Shown one piece after another: positions 9,296 through 18,325 of a DNA stretch of 64,000 nt. The translations under genes were made by a program, and so were the position numbers. Positions within the stretch are counted from its first letter, which is position 1; each line of letters begins with the position of its first letter. The notes beneath the pieces are model-generated. The model was not told where the DNA came from and made no database searches. It was given only the letters and a program-made list of their open reading frames with translations. Location of the stretch: the NCBI GenBank assembly GCA_964530825.1, contig CAZHCA010000005.1:124001-188000 (forward strand), given 5' to 3'. Source of the DNA: CAZHCA01 sp964530825. Its GTDB lineage: Bacteria > Bacteroidota > Bacteroidia > Chitinophagales > Saprospiraceae.

Positions 9296-9895
9296 TTAAA
9301 GTTCGTCGCTTTTTTTCCGAAAGGCCAAACTGTCTGCATTCCAGGACCGGACTTGGTCGTCGGCAGCAAAGTACATTTGATAGGCAAAGTAGACGCACCA
9401 GCCCAATTGATCATTGCGTAGCTGTTGATAAGCCGGCTGATTCCTTTTGGGTAAATAGTCGTACCAGGGTCCGCCAAAGTGGTGGTCGAGTATAATCCGC
9501 TGAAAGCAGTGGTTTTCCGTGATGACCCAATGACGTCGTTTGGCGCGTTCGGGTAAAACCTGGTTGGTAAGCCGTAGATAGGCCGTTTCCAGCCATTCCC
9601 GGTGGGCAGCGATTTCATCAAAATCCAGGGGCGTTACCTGAACGTAATCGGCATCATTGATGACAATGTAGCACTTACCCGTAACCGGGTCCAGGTCGAA
9701 GAGCCGAACGCGGTAACTCCGGCCGGAAGGCATCCAGCCTTCCGGATCCGAACAGAGCACCGACATCCAAGCGTATAATTCGGTTTGTCCCGACCAGGCA
9801 TAAGCCAGCCAATGCTGCTGCCCTTCCGGTGTATTAAAGCGAGCACCCTTGCGCATCAGTAATAGTAGATGGTCCGAAAGGTTGGTTATGTCCAT
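9296..9895 (-). CDS. Hypothetical protein
   Basis: This is a 199-residue, probably cytoplasmic protein, rich in W, Y and H, with no signal peptide or membrane segment. I do not recognise a family. The N-terminus (NLSDHLLLLMRKGARFNTPEG) resembles a small helical bundle, and the centre (VTGKCYIVINDADYVQVTPLDF) looks beta-rich. It converges on the glutaminase gene with only 4 bases between stop codons, with no visible terminator between them. The start is the ATG at 9895. The consistent frame and lack of a competing frame support it as real. Confidence 0.65.
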   Translation of the reverse strand: MDITNLSDHLLLLMRKGARFNTPEGQQHWLAYAWSGQTELYAWMSVLCSDPEGWMPSGRSYRVRLFDLDPVTGKCYIVINDADYVQVTPLDFDEIAAHREWLETAYLRLTNQVLPERAKRRHWVITENHCFQRIILDHHFGGPWYDYLPKRNQPAYQQLRNDQLGWCVYFAYQMYFAADDQVRSWNADSLAFRKKSDEL

Positions 9896-10011
9896 GGACG
9901 GCAGACTAATCGATTGATTCGAATCAAAATTTTAGACATTGTAAACTGTTACTACAAATAATTTTAAGTTATTTTTCTTCTTTCGAACTTCAACTTACCA
10001 AATTATTCAAT

Positions 10012-10878
10012 ATGAAAGCATTTACTCTACTAACCAGAACAGTACTGTGGCTGTTCTTGGTTATTGGCTTGGCCGCTTGTTCTCCGGAAACCTATCCGGC
10101 TATTACCGAGACGCCAACGGCCACCTACACACCCGGCAAAGTCATCTGGCACGACCTCCTTACACGCAAACCTGATGTGGCAAAGCGCTTCTACGGTTAT
10201 GTTTTCGGCTGGGAGTTTGAAGAGATCAATACGGGGAGCCCTTCCTATACCTTGATCCGGCACGATGGCCGACCCATCGGCGGTATTTTTGGCGCTCCTG
10301 ACAAGGCTCCGGGCTCGGGTTCAGAGTGGTTATCGTCCGTTTCGACTACCAATGTGCAGGCAGCTATTCAGAATGTCGCTGATAAAGGAGGAAAACCACT
10401 GGGCGACATCACCCCACTGACGGGTCGCGGCATGCAAGCTTGGGTTACCGACCCCAGCGGAGCGATTATCGGTCTACTCCACTCAGACACCGGAGACCCA
10501 ACCTACGACCGCATCCCTATGGAAGAGTGGTGTTGGTTAGAGCTTTGGTCTAATGACCCCGAAGCCTCCGCTGATTATTATCGCGAGTTAGGTTACGAGA
10601 TCGAAAAAACCACTGACGACGACCGTCCGTACTGGCTATTGAAGTACGAAGGTAAACGCTACGGCGGCATTACCCAGAACCCAGTACCGGACCTGCGCCC
10701 GACCTGGGTGCCCTACATTCGTGTTGAAGACCCTATGCAAAAGGCGAATAAGGTGAAAAGCGGCGGCGGCAAAGTTTTACTTCAACCCAGCGCCGAAGTT
10801 CGCCAAGGCAGCGTAGCCGTTTGTATAGACCCGAACGGCGCTCCATTTGTGTTGCAGAAATTTTCTTACAACGATTAA
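10012..10878 (+). CDS. Lipoprotein with two VOC (glyoxalase-like) domains
   Basis: This 288-residue protein starts with a lipoprotein signal peptide (lipobox LAAC, C23), so it is exported and lipidated. Two vicinal-oxygen-chelate modules follow. The first is at about residues 42-160 (KVIWHDLLTRKPDVAKRFYG, ending MQAWVTDPSGAIIGLL) and the second at about 172-285 (EEWCWLELWSNDPEASADYY, ending VAVCIDPNGAPFVLQ). The paired arrangement is typical of VOC family proteins of the CFP30B type, most of them of unknown substrate. An envelope location is unusual for that group. It is followed 14 bases later by another small lipoprotein gene, probably in the same transcript. Confidence 0.85.
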   Translation: MKAFTLLTRTVLWLFLVIGLAACSPETYPAITETPTATYTPGKVIWHDLLTRKPDVAKRFYGYVFGWEFEEINTGSPSYTLIRHDGRPIGGIFGAPDKAPGSGSEWLSSVSTTNVQAAIQNVADKGGKPLGDITPLTGRGMQAWVTDPSGAIIGLLHSDTGDPTYDRIPMEEWCWLELWSNDPEASADYYRELGYEIEKTTDDDRPYWLLKYEGKRYGGITQNPVPDLRPTWVPYIRVEDPMQKANKVKSGGGKVLLQPSAEVRQGSVAVCIDPNGAPFVLQKFSYND

Positions 10879-10892
10879 AACCTCTAAAAATA

Positions 10893-11087
10893 ATGATGAC
10901 TAAAATAAAGCGTATCCTGATTCTGGCAGTGCTCACCATTTCCTTATTAGGCCTGAGCGGCTGCTCTGATATGAAGCTGGCGACTAATGCCGGCGTCAAC
11001 CTGCACTTCGGACCTGGCGGCCCTTCCCTCAACCCCTATTTCAACGTCGGGATGTACGGCGGCAGCCGTCCCCCCCGCTACTGGTAA
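10893..11087 (+). CDS. Small lipoprotein, 64 residues
   Basis: The start is the ATG at 10893 (a second ATG follows at 10896). Residues 1-23 form a signal peptide ending in lipobox LSGC (C24). The mature part has only about 40 residues and is rich in Gly, Pro, Asn and Tyr (NLHFGPGGPSLNPYFNVG). No function is recognisable. It follows the VOC lipoprotein by 14 bases and ends directly before a strong bidirectional terminator, which supports its being a real terminal cistron. Confidence 0.7.
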   Translation: MMTKIKRILILAVLTISLLGLSGCSDMKLATNAGVNLHFGPGGPSLNPYFNVGMYGGSRPPRYW

Positions 11088-11089
11088 TA

Positions 11090-11125
11090 AAAAACCGGTT
11101 GCCCGCTAGCGGGCAACCGGTTTTT
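11090..11125. terminator. Strong bidirectional intrinsic terminator
   Basis: Bases 11090-11106 and 11109-11125 are a perfect 17-bp inverted repeat around a TA centre. The GC-rich stem (ACCGGTTGCCCGC) is flanked by A5 on one side and T5 on the other. It lies between the small lipoprotein gene and the convergent META-domain gene and can stop transcription from both sides. Confidence 0.92.
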
Positions 11126-11149
11126 GACGTTGATCCCCAACTGGTTTAC

Positions 11150-11902
11150 TTATTCGGCAGCGGCGATAAAGGTGGCTACCGTTTTGCCGTTTTTGGTCAG
11201 CATCAACCTGTTGCCATCGATCCGGAAGTGGGTCACTTCTTGCAGTGCTTTGGTAAAAGCGTCTTCCAGGGTCAGGTCCGGACAGGCCATTTTGGTGCCG
11301 GCTATGGGTCCGAAATGAAGCTTGTTGCCGTCGCGTTCGAAAACTCCTCTTGCGCGATTGCATCCCGTAAAGCCGCTTACCCGTTGTCCCTCGGCAGTAA
11401 ATTCCAGATACGGCACCTGGCGAAGGTTAGCGAAGTCCGGTGTTTCATCATTAAGCGTTTTCAACTCCCATTTTACGCCGGTCAGCTCGTAGATCGGCGT
11501 AGCATCGAACGTCGCGATCAGCTTGTCACCGGAAAAAAGCTCTAAGCTCTCGCCTTGAATCCGGTAATTGGTCACCTGGCTGAGCATCTGGTTAAATGCA
11601 TCTTCCACTTCCATGCTGGGACAAGCCATCATCGTGGAAGCGCCGAGGGCAAAATTCAGGCTATCACCTTTCCATTCGTAACCGCCATTAATCTGGTTGC
11701 AACCTGCATTGCCATAGTAGCGATCTTCCTCAGCAAATTCGAGATAGGGTTGCCGGCCCCGCTCTTCCGCTACCGTAACGGTTTCACTGTTGAGGGTGAC
11801 AAGCACCCAGCGTACTCCCATGAGCGGGTTGTTATCATTTGCGTTCATTGGCGTAAAAGTTGTTAAGACTAAAGCGAAAATAATTGCAAAAACTGTTTTC
11901 AT
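11150..11902 (-). CDS. Exported protein with two META domains (HslJ-like)
   Basis: This 250-residue protein has a signal peptide at about residues 1-21 and two consecutive META domains, at about 25-135 and 137-246. Each shows the family pattern: a W in the first strand (GVRWVLVTLN; GVKWELKTLN), a GC.N motif (AGCNQINGGY; TGCNRARGVF) and a TMACP/TKMACP segment followed by E-DAF-L. META proteins such as E. coli HslJ are linked to novobiocin resistance and heat shock, but the molecular role is unknown. The duplication inside one chain is clear from the parallel motifs. It is transcribed toward the bidirectional terminator. Confidence 0.85.
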   Translation of the reverse strand: MKTVFAIIFALVLTTFTPMNANDNNPLMGVRWVLVTLNSETVTVAEERGRQPYLEFAEEDRYYGNAGCNQINGGYEWKGDSLNFALGASTMMACPSMEVEDAFNQMLSQVTNYRIQGESLELFSGDKLIATFDATPIYELTGVKWELKTLNDETPDFANLRQVPYLEFTAEGQRVSGFTGCNRARGVFERDGNKLHFGPIAGTKMACPDLTLEDAFTKALQEVTHFRIDGNRLMLTKNGKTVATFIAAAE

Positions 11903-12088
11903 GGCGTATAGATTAAGTGATTTTATAAATCATCACCTAAAGGATGCATACCATCGAAAAATTACACACGGAAGACCATTTTTCGTTAGTTTTCAAATAA
12001 CAAAGGCTGTGTAATGAAGAGTGTAATTTTAGGGTGCAGCCAATCGTTTGATGAAAGCAAAATCGTGCTTTGCTGATATTTACCGCCT

Positions 12089-12601
12089 ATGCGCGCCGAC
12101 GACGATCACATTTGCGAAGAAAAGGTTTTCGAGCGCTTGTTCTTTGAACATGCCCGCAACCTGCGCAACTTTCTCTATTATCGGTGCGGGGACGAAGCCT
12201 TGGCGGCAGACCTTGTACAAGAGGCCTATTTGCGACTGTGGCGGAATTGCGCTAGGGTGCGCTATCCAAAAGCCAAAGCTTTCCTTTTCCAGGTAGCTAA
12301 CCGCCTTTTTCTCGACGAAGTCAAGCACCGAAAAGTGGTAGAACGATTTTATTTGCAGCGCCCAGAAATGGATAACGCTACCGATCCGGGATTTTTGCTG
12401 GAGGAAGAAGAGTTTCGAAAGCAGTTGGAGTCGGCCATTACCCGATTGCCCGAAGGGCAGCGCGTCGTTTTTTTACTGAATCGGGTCGATAAACTCACCT
12501 ACCAGGAGATTGCCGAGTTGGTTGGCATATCGGTAAAAGCAGTGGAAAAAAGGATGCAAAAAGCCCTACAGCAGCTTCGGCAGTTACACGAAAAAATTTA
12601 A
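12089..12601 (+). CDS. ECF-type RNA polymerase sigma factor (FecI-like)
   Basis: This 170-residue protein has sigma region 2 at about residues 16-80 (LRNFLYYRCGDEALAADLVQEAYLRLW) and region 4 at about 115-165 (LPEGQRVVFLLNRVDKLTYQEIAELVGISVKAVEKRM). These segments bind core polymerase and the -10/-35 elements. It stands 65 bases before a fecR-like gene, which is followed by a TonB-dependent receptor. This is the standard layout for cell-surface signalling, where ligand binding at the outer membrane frees the sigma factor. The set may regulate its own receptor gene. Confidence 0.92.
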   Translation: MRADDDHICEEKVFERLFFEHARNLRNFLYYRCGDEALAADLVQEAYLRLWRNCARVRYPKAKAFLFQVANRLFLDEVKHRKVVERFYLQRPEMDNATDPGFLLEEEEFRKQLESAITRLPEGQRVVFLLNRVDKLTYQEIAELVGISVKAVEKRMQKALQQLRQLHEKI

Positions 12602-12666
12602 ACGCATATTAGGGTAGTGCATCTTGTAATCGTTTTCTCAGTATACTGCACTAAGTTTTATTACAC

Positions 12667-13569
12667 ATGAGCGAACGGATGGAACGGGAAAACTTGCTGG
12701 CCCGGTGGCTTGCTGGGGAGCTAACGCCTCAGGAATTGGCCGAGTTGCGTGAGCGGGAGGATTACCCCTTGCTAAAGCGGCTGGCAGAAGAAAGCAGGGG
12801 GGTGCAACTTCCCGGTTACCCGGTTAGCCAGGAGTGGGAACGACTACGCGGGAAGCTCAGCGACTCACCAGCCAGGCCAAGCCCGGTTCGCCGGCTCTGG
12901 CCAATAGCGATCGGGGCTGGCGTCGCCTTGCTACTGGCTGCTGTATTCGCTTTTCCTCTATTAACCCAACGCACCTACGAAATGGCTGACAAAGGCAGTA
13001 TCACCTTGCCCGATGGCAGCCAGGTAACGCTGAACCAAAACAGCAGCCTCGCCTACCGGCGGCAATTGCTGCCGAGCGTGCGCCAGTGTACACTGGAAGG
13101 TGAAGCATTTTTCCGAGTAACCCACGGCAGGGCTTTCCGTGTTAAAACACCCCAAGGCCAGGTCGAGGTACGAGGTACTGCATTTTCGGTTTGGGCCCGG
13201 AGCGATTTAACCGTCACCATTTGCTACGCCGGGAAGGTCCGGGTGCGCAACAGGCAGCAACACATCGATTTGGAGCCAGGCGATCGCGCCCAAATAATCG
13301 GCAACCATCTGACCGGCGACCGTATAAACCCCAGCAACGAACCCGGATGGATGCAAGACGAGCGAACCTTTCAGAACGCTCCGCTCTATCAGGTCTTTGC
13401 CGAATGGTCACAACAGACGAGAAAGCGCATCATTGGAAATTACGACCCTTCAAAACGATACACCGGACCGCTTCCCCAAAACCCGGAAACGGCCAAGGCG
13501 ATTTTTGAGGATGCTATGAATCTTCAGATTGACATCCGAACGGATAGTATCGTCATCAACCGGCGATAA
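12667..13569 (+). CDS. FecR-type anti-sigma / sigma regulator
   Basis: This 300-residue protein has a cytoplasmic N-terminal part (residues 1-75) that should bind the sigma factor, one membrane helix at about 78-99, and a periplasmic FecR domain (SITLPDGSQVTLNQNSSLAYRR split near 115-136, VEVRGTAFSVWA, VRVRN). The C-terminal ~70 residues (PLYQVFAEWSQQTRKRI) resemble the STN-interacting domain of Bacteroidota FecR proteins. It follows the sigma gene by 65 bases and precedes the receptor gene by 14. Its expected job is to carry the signal from the receptor STN domain to the sigma factor across the inner membrane. Confidence 0.9.
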   Translation: MSERMERENLLARWLAGELTPQELAELREREDYPLLKRLAEESRGVQLPGYPVSQEWERLRGKLSDSPARPSPVRRLWPIAIGAGVALLLAAVFAFPLLTQRTYEMADKGSITLPDGSQVTLNQNSSLAYRRQLLPSVRQCTLEGEAFFRVTHGRAFRVKTPQGQVEVRGTAFSVWARSDLTVTICYAGKVRVRNRQQHIDLEPGDRAQIIGNHLTGDRINPSNEPGWMQDERTFQNAPLYQVFAEWSQQTRKRIIGNYDPSKRYTGPLPQNPETAKAIFEDAMNLQIDIRTDSIVINRR

Positions 13570-13583
13570 AACAACCGCACCAT

Positions 13584-16247
13584 ATGTTTGAGCGAAAGAG
13601 CACCCTTCTGCTCAAATGGATAATGGCAAGCTTTCTCTTCGGCTTAGGCTGCGCCCCTAAGGCCCTGGGGCAGCGCATGCCCCTCTATCAAGCCCTGCAG
13701 GCGCTGGAAAACTACCACGATGTTCAATTTGCTTACGACCCGGGGCATATCGACAACCAAACCTGGGTTTCTCTGCCCGCAGAGCGCCAAACCCTGAGAA
13801 CGGAATTAAAACAACTACTATCTCCACTGGGTATTGAATTCGAATTGATCCATCAACGCTACGTCGCTCTGCGATCTACCGGTAACAAAGAACCCGCACC
13901 TGCACCCCGGTATATCCCCAAAAGACTGGTTTGCGGTTCCATCACGGACAGTATAAGCGGTCGACCTTTAGCTTACGCCAGCGTTTGGATTCAAGAAAAA
14001 ATGATCGGTGTACAGACCGACTCGACCGGGGCTTTTCGTTTCTGGGCGCCTAAGGGGACCGTTGATACCCTGCTCATTCGCTATATCGGGTACCGGAACC
14101 TCAAAATTCCTTTGCGCGCTTTTCGTCGGGGCTGCCCAGAAATAGCCTTGGCATGGGACCTGCAACATTTTCCCGAGGTCCTAGTTCAGGACCGCCCAGA
14201 CAGACAACTGCAGTTCGGCCAAAGCGGTGGCCGCGTCGCTATAACCGAGACCCTGCCTCCGCTCAACAGCCTGGGCGATAAAGATATACTGCGTACCATA
14301 CAATTACTCCCAGGTATTAGTACCAATGATGAGTCGGCAACTAATCTATACATCCGGGGGGGTACACCAGATCAAAACCTTTTGCTTTGGGACGGCATTC
14401 CCATCTACCGGGCAGGCCATTTTTTTGGTATGTTTTCCGCTTTTCCTACCCAACTCACCGATCAGGTGCAGGTATTCAGGGGTAATTACCCGGCTCAATA
14501 CGGGGGGCGGGTAGCCGGAGTGATCGACATGTCGATTAAACCGGTTCAGTCCGATTCGCTTGAGGCCGCCGCCGGGATGAATATGGTTTACGCCCACGCC
14601 TACGTGCATCAACCCCTGGCCGAAGGCAAGTGGAGCATTCTAATGGGGGGCCGCCGCTCTTTTTCCGACTTTTTAGAAAGTCCGACCTATCAGCATATTT
14701 TCGGCCAGATTGCCCGCCGTGGAAAAATAGAAGAGAACCAAAAGAACAAACCGGAAGAACTCGACTTTCAACGCTCACCCGAACTTCGGTTTTATGACTG
14801 GAATACCAAGGTGGTTTACCGACCTTCCGATCAACACCAGATATCTTTGACCCATTACCGGGGCGGCGACCGACTGGACTACAGCGCCCGTCACGACCAG
14901 TTCTTCTTACTGGATACCCACGATTTTTTAATGCAAAAAAGCCGGGGTACCAGCTTCAAATGGCAGGCAAATTGGAACGAGCAATGGCAGACCGTCTTGC
15001 TGGCGGTCGCCACAAAGTACGAAAGCTTATACGAGTTGGAAGAGAGCTATCGCGAGTTCGAAAGCCCCGAAACGTTCTTCACGGAGTTGGCGCTTAACAA
15101 TAATTTACAGGACTGGCAAATACAAGGTACGGCTCGATGGCGCCCCAACCCAAACCATACCTTTGAAATGGGATTGACGCGCCAGCATTTGCATGCAGGT
15201 TTTGGTGTGCATTTTTTGGAATCCGACCGTTCTCAGGAGCAGTTTCAGGAACAATTAAAGGGCTATAACTTTAATGGGTTCTTGAATTATCAGTTGGACT
15301 TGCCCGATCTGTTCAGGCTAAACATCGGCTGGCGTACGACCCGGTACCGGTCCTTTGACCCCTTATTCTGGGAGCCTCGCCTTAATCTGGAGGTACGGCT
15401 GCCACGTACTCCCCTATGGTTCCGGTTCGGCATGGGGCAATACGTGCAGTTTGCCAGCCAGATCGTGGAAAACAATGAACTGGGGCTCGGGGAAGAAATC
15501 TGGATCGTAACCGACCGGCATGCGCATACGCCTTACATTACCAGCCGGCAGTACACAGCCGGGCTACAATACAGACAGGGGCTCTGGACCGTTGATTTGG
15601 AGGCCTACCTCAAGCGTATCGCCAACCTGACGACACTGAACCTGCGCTTTCGCGACGTGGACCAAAATCCCTATACCGAGGGGAACGGCATCGCCGAAGG
15701 GGTCGACTTTTTACTACAGGGCCAGTGGCCGGCACACCGGGCGTGGTTGACCTATTCGCTATCCCGGGTCCAGTACCGGTTCCCCGCTCTGAACAATTAT
15801 GATTTCTTTCCGGCAGCTCATGACCAACGGCATCGTCTGGGCCTGCATTATGCCTACCGCCGCCGGAACTGGAGCTGGAGTGGTAGCTGGCAGTATGCAT
15901 CGCCGCGCCCTTTCACCCCGGCAGCTGGCTATACGGCCAACTGGACCATGACAGCAACAGGCGAATACGACCTGGTAAGTGTATTCGTTGATTTTACCGA
16001 TCATAATTCCGGTATGCTGCCTGCATATCACCGGCTGGACATTCAGGCTGATTATCACTTTCCTTGGCTGCAGGGTGAAGCCACCATCGGTGTCGCCATT
16101 TTTAATGTCTATAACCAGCAGAACATATTTGATCAACGCTACTTCGTAGACCCCCCAGGTGCACCCGGGGAGCAAGGACGTCTCCTCGCCACCGACCTTA
16201 ACATGCTGCCGTTAACGCCCAACCTTAGCTTTTCCCTGAGCTGGTAA
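13584..16247 (+). CDS. TonB-dependent outer-membrane receptor with STN signalling domain
   Basis: This 887-residue protein has a signal peptide (about 1-29), then an STN domain (30-100; MPLYQALQALENYHDVQFAYD) that contacts FecR. A carboxypeptidase-regulatory-like domain follows (113-200; GSITDSISGRPLAYASVWIQ), then the plug (about 215-330; LYIRGGTPDQNLLLWDGIPI, YPAQYGGRVAGVIDMS). The rest is a 22-strand-type barrel ending in the aromatic residue W. It is the transducer of the sigma/FecR pair. No SusD-like partner or degradative enzyme is next to it, so the ligand is unknown. Its stop is 3 bases from that of the convergent recO gene. Confidence 0.92.
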   Translation: MFERKSTLLLKWIMASFLFGLGCAPKALGQRMPLYQALQALENYHDVQFAYDPGHIDNQTWVSLPAERQTLRTELKQLLSPLGIEFELIHQRYVALRSTGNKEPAPAPRYIPKRLVCGSITDSISGRPLAYASVWIQEKMIGVQTDSTGAFRFWAPKGTVDTLLIRYIGYRNLKIPLRAFRRGCPEIALAWDLQHFPEVLVQDRPDRQLQFGQSGGRVAITETLPPLNSLGDKDILRTIQLLPGISTNDESATNLYIRGGTPDQNLLLWDGIPIYRAGHFFGMFSAFPTQLTDQVQVFRGNYPAQYGGRVAGVIDMSIKPVQSDSLEAAAGMNMVYAHAYVHQPLAEGKWSILMGGRRSFSDFLESPTYQHIFGQIARRGKIEENQKNKPEELDFQRSPELRFYDWNTKVVYRPSDQHQISLTHYRGGDRLDYSARHDQFFLLDTHDFLMQKSRGTSFKWQANWNEQWQTVLLAVATKYESLYELEESYREFESPETFFTELALNNNLQDWQIQGTARWRPNPNHTFEMGLTRQHLHAGFGVHFLESDRSQEQFQEQLKGYNFNGFLNYQLDLPDLFRLNIGWRTTRYRSFDPLFWEPRLNLEVRLPRTPLWFRFGMGQYVQFASQIVENNELGLGEEIWIVTDRHAHTPYITSRQYTAGLQYRQGLWTVDLEAYLKRIANLTTLNLRFRDVDQNPYTEGNGIAEGVDFLLQGQWPAHRAWLTYSLSRVQYRFPALNNYDFFPAAHDQRHRLGLHYAYRRRNWSWSGSWQYASPRPFTPAAGYTANWTMTATGEYDLVSVFVDFTDHNSGMLPAYHRLDIQADYHFPWLQGEATIGVAIFNVYNQQNIFDQRYFVDPPGAPGEQGRLLATDLNMLPLTPNLSFSLSW

Positions 16248-16250
16248 GGA

Positions 16251-16970
16251 TTACTGTAAGACCTCGCGCAGGATTAAATGCGAATGGATTTCGGGGAAAT
16301 TATCGATATGCAGGCGGTAGTAGTCCAGAAGTTTGAGCAGCAGTGCCTGCCGGTCGCTCCGGGTTAACTGGATACCCTCCAGCTCTTCAATCGGCGTCGT
16401 AAGGAATCGGGCAAGTAAGGCCGATTGCGGAGGCTCCAGGACCGGACCACGCTCGGGGGGCAGAGTGGCAAATATCCCCTCGCTTAAATGAAAATAAGGC
16501 CCCATGGATACCTCGCTCGGAGCAAAACCGAGAAACTGACTCAAGTGCAGTAAAAAGTAAAAATGGAAATTCCGCGGCGGCTGAGGACAGTCATCCAGGT
16601 AGCAATAGCTACACCGCAAGAAGTCGTAAAGCGCCTCGTGGGCTTCAGTTTGCCGGATGCTCTTACGCGCAACTTCGGTAATGAACTGTGCGACGCTACT
16701 ACGGCGTACCTCGAAGGGCAAGCGCTGATAAATGCGATCAGGCCGAACTTCTTTAAGCCGATTGATTTCCCGGTCGGCGCGGTTGTAAGCTACTAAATGC
16801 AACAGGTTCATGGGCTGCAGCAGGCTCGGGCTGAACCTGGAGCGCGTCTTGCGCACGCCCCCAATGATATATTTTTGTAAACCAGCCGACTCAGTGTATA
16901 CATCAAGGATAAGGCTAGTTTCTCCGTATTTGATCGATCGGAAAATAATGCCCCGGGTGCTTAAAAACAT
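16251..16970 (-). CDS. recO: DNA repair protein RecO
   Basis: This 239-residue protein matches RecO in length and pattern. An N-terminal OB fold (TRGIIFRSIKYGETSLILDVYT, GLQKYIIGGVRK) is followed by a helical domain (LQPMNLLHLVAYNR, RSSVAQFITEVARKSIRQ). RecO loads RecA onto SSB-coated single-stranded DNA together with RecR. As in many Bacteroidota, the zinc-finger cysteines of some RecO proteins are not evident (one CSYCYLDDC cluster is present near residue 125). The start is the ATG at 16970. It is a single gene convergent with the TonB receptor. Confidence 0.93.
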   Translation of the reverse strand: MFLSTRGIIFRSIKYGETSLILDVYTESAGLQKYIIGGVRKTRSRFSPSLLQPMNLLHLVAYNRADREINRLKEVRPDRIYQRLPFEVRRSSVAQFITEVARKSIRQTEAHEALYDFLRCSYCYLDDCPQPPRNFHFYFLLHLSQFLGFAPSEVSMGPYFHLSEGIFATLPPERGPVLEPPQSALLARFLTTPIEELEGIQLTRSDRQALLLKLLDYYRLHIDNFPEIHSHLILREVLQ

Positions 16971-17197
16971 ACGCTTCGCCGCTAGGCGCCTTCCTATTTA
17001 AAATTCCACTTAAAGTACAAATTCTTGCGAATTTTTTCCCAAAAAAAGCAACCTATGCCAATACGGAGCGTCTTTTAGACTAAACACCAGTGCATATGCT
17101 TGTTAAATAGCGTGCAAAAATCAGCTTTAACCGCAATTTTTTTCCGGTCTCACGGTTTTCGCACTGGTACGCTTTAAACCGACGTAAAAAAATAAGG

Positions 17198-17980
17198 ATG
17201 AGAACCCGTAACCTAGCTACTGTAGTGCTATGCACCTGCTACAGCATGACCATGCTTTATTCCACAACCAGCGCTACCTCCACCCGCTGCATGACTTCCG
17301 AAGAGGAAATGTGTCAAACGCTTATAGATGGAACCTGGATCGGACAATCCGGTGAGCACCGACAAATTCTTAAGTTTTTCGAAGACGGATCCGGGTTTTC
17401 CCTACTGCAAAAATACACGCCTGACGGCTATGCGCTCATCCGTTGGGAAGTCACCCAGCTCCAGCAGCAATTTTTACTAACCCTAAAAGCAAAAGGACAG
17501 GCTAAGCGCACCTATCATATCGTTCAGAATTGTAGTGGCGTCGAGATAGCTCTTTCACCTGGGGCCGGACAAATGGACTTGCTATTCCCGGCTCAGGAAG
17601 ACCAACAGGAGTTGCGACAAAAAGCCAAGCTCCTTACCGGAGATTGGGAGAATAACCTAGATGCCATGCGGTTAGCAGTCGCTGAAGGACTGGCAAAAAA
17701 TCTGGAAGAAGCCAGATATGCCACTTTAACGTACACGCTCCGACCGGACGGCACATTCACCCGGGAACTACTCTGCCCGAAGACTGGTGCCGTCAGCCGA
17801 TCCCAGGGTTACTGGATGCTATCGGCCGAGGGTAGCCACCTCGTTCTGCACTGCAGCGAGGCCGCCGAACTCGAATGTCTGCGCATCAAACACCTACGTC
17901 TGGATGAGTTGGTATTAGAAGGGAAGACACCGGCACGCAAGAAAGAAAATACGAGCAACTTGTATTTCAACAAGATTTGA
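17198..17980 (+). CDS. Hypothetical exported protein with two lipocalin-like halves
   Basis: This 260-residue protein has a hydrophobic N-terminus (residues 5-27) compatible with a signal peptide. Two parts look alike: residues 43-125 (LIDGTWIGQSGEHR, ILKFFEDGSGF) and 147-245 (LLTGDWENN, LTYTLRPDGTFTRELL, GYWMLSAEGSHLVL). In each, a 'GxW' is followed by 'F/Y-x-x-DG(S/T)F'. This is the pattern of lipocalin-like or DUF5004-type small beta-barrels that are common in Bacteroidota. Function unknown. Its TGA stop abuts the stop of the convergent 114-aa gene without a gap. Confidence 0.68.
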   Translation: MRTRNLATVVLCTCYSMTMLYSTTSATSTRCMTSEEEMCQTLIDGTWIGQSGEHRQILKFFEDGSGFSLLQKYTPDGYALIRWEVTQLQQQFLLTLKAKGQAKRTYHIVQNCSGVEIALSPGAGQMDLLFPAQEDQQELRQKAKLLTGDWENNLDAMRLAVAEGLAKNLEEARYATLTYTLRPDGTFTRELLCPKTGAVSRSQGYWMLSAEGSHLVLHCSEAAELECLRIKHLRLDELVLEGKTPARKKENTSNLYFNKI

Positions 17981-18325
17981 TCAGAAATCGTCCCAACCAT
18001 CCAAACCATCCTGTCGGTAGTAGTTTTTGGTAAAGACCCGCTGCTTTTGGCGCTCTAAGACGAGGCGGGCCAAAGCGACGTTAGCTGGTTCCGTTGAGGC
18101 GGGAGAAAGGGCAAGTTCAACCTTTTCTTCCTTTACATCCAACCGGTACATGAGGCTTAAAAGTACCTCCAGTTTGTGCTCGATCATGTAGGCAATTTGA
18201 TTGGATAGGGCCCTGAGTACCGCTTCCTCGGTAAGCATCTGCCCAGCATTTTCCAATTCGAAATCACGGCTGATGAGATCCATCGTTTGTTTGAGTTCAT
18301 CATCCATGTCCTTGGGTTTTTGCAT
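17981..18325 (-). CDS. Hypothetical protein, 114 residues
   Basis: This small, acidic, mostly helical protein begins MQKPKDMDDELKQ and ends with aromatic and acidic residues (YYRQDGLDGWDDF). The segment AYMIEHKLEVLLSLMYRLDV resembles an amphipathic helix pair. I do not recognise a family. It overlaps the end of the upstream flavoenzyme gene by 26 bases; an alternative ATG at 18307 would leave an overlap of 8. The overlap indicates translational coupling, so it is the third cistron of a MutS-like / flavoenzyme / unknown operon. Confidence 0.65.
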   Translation of the reverse strand: MQKPKDMDDELKQTMDLISRDFELENAGQMLTEEAVLRALSNQIAYMIEHKLEVLLSLMYRLDVKEEKVELALSPASTEPANVALARLVLERQKQRVFTKNYYRQDGLDGWDDF

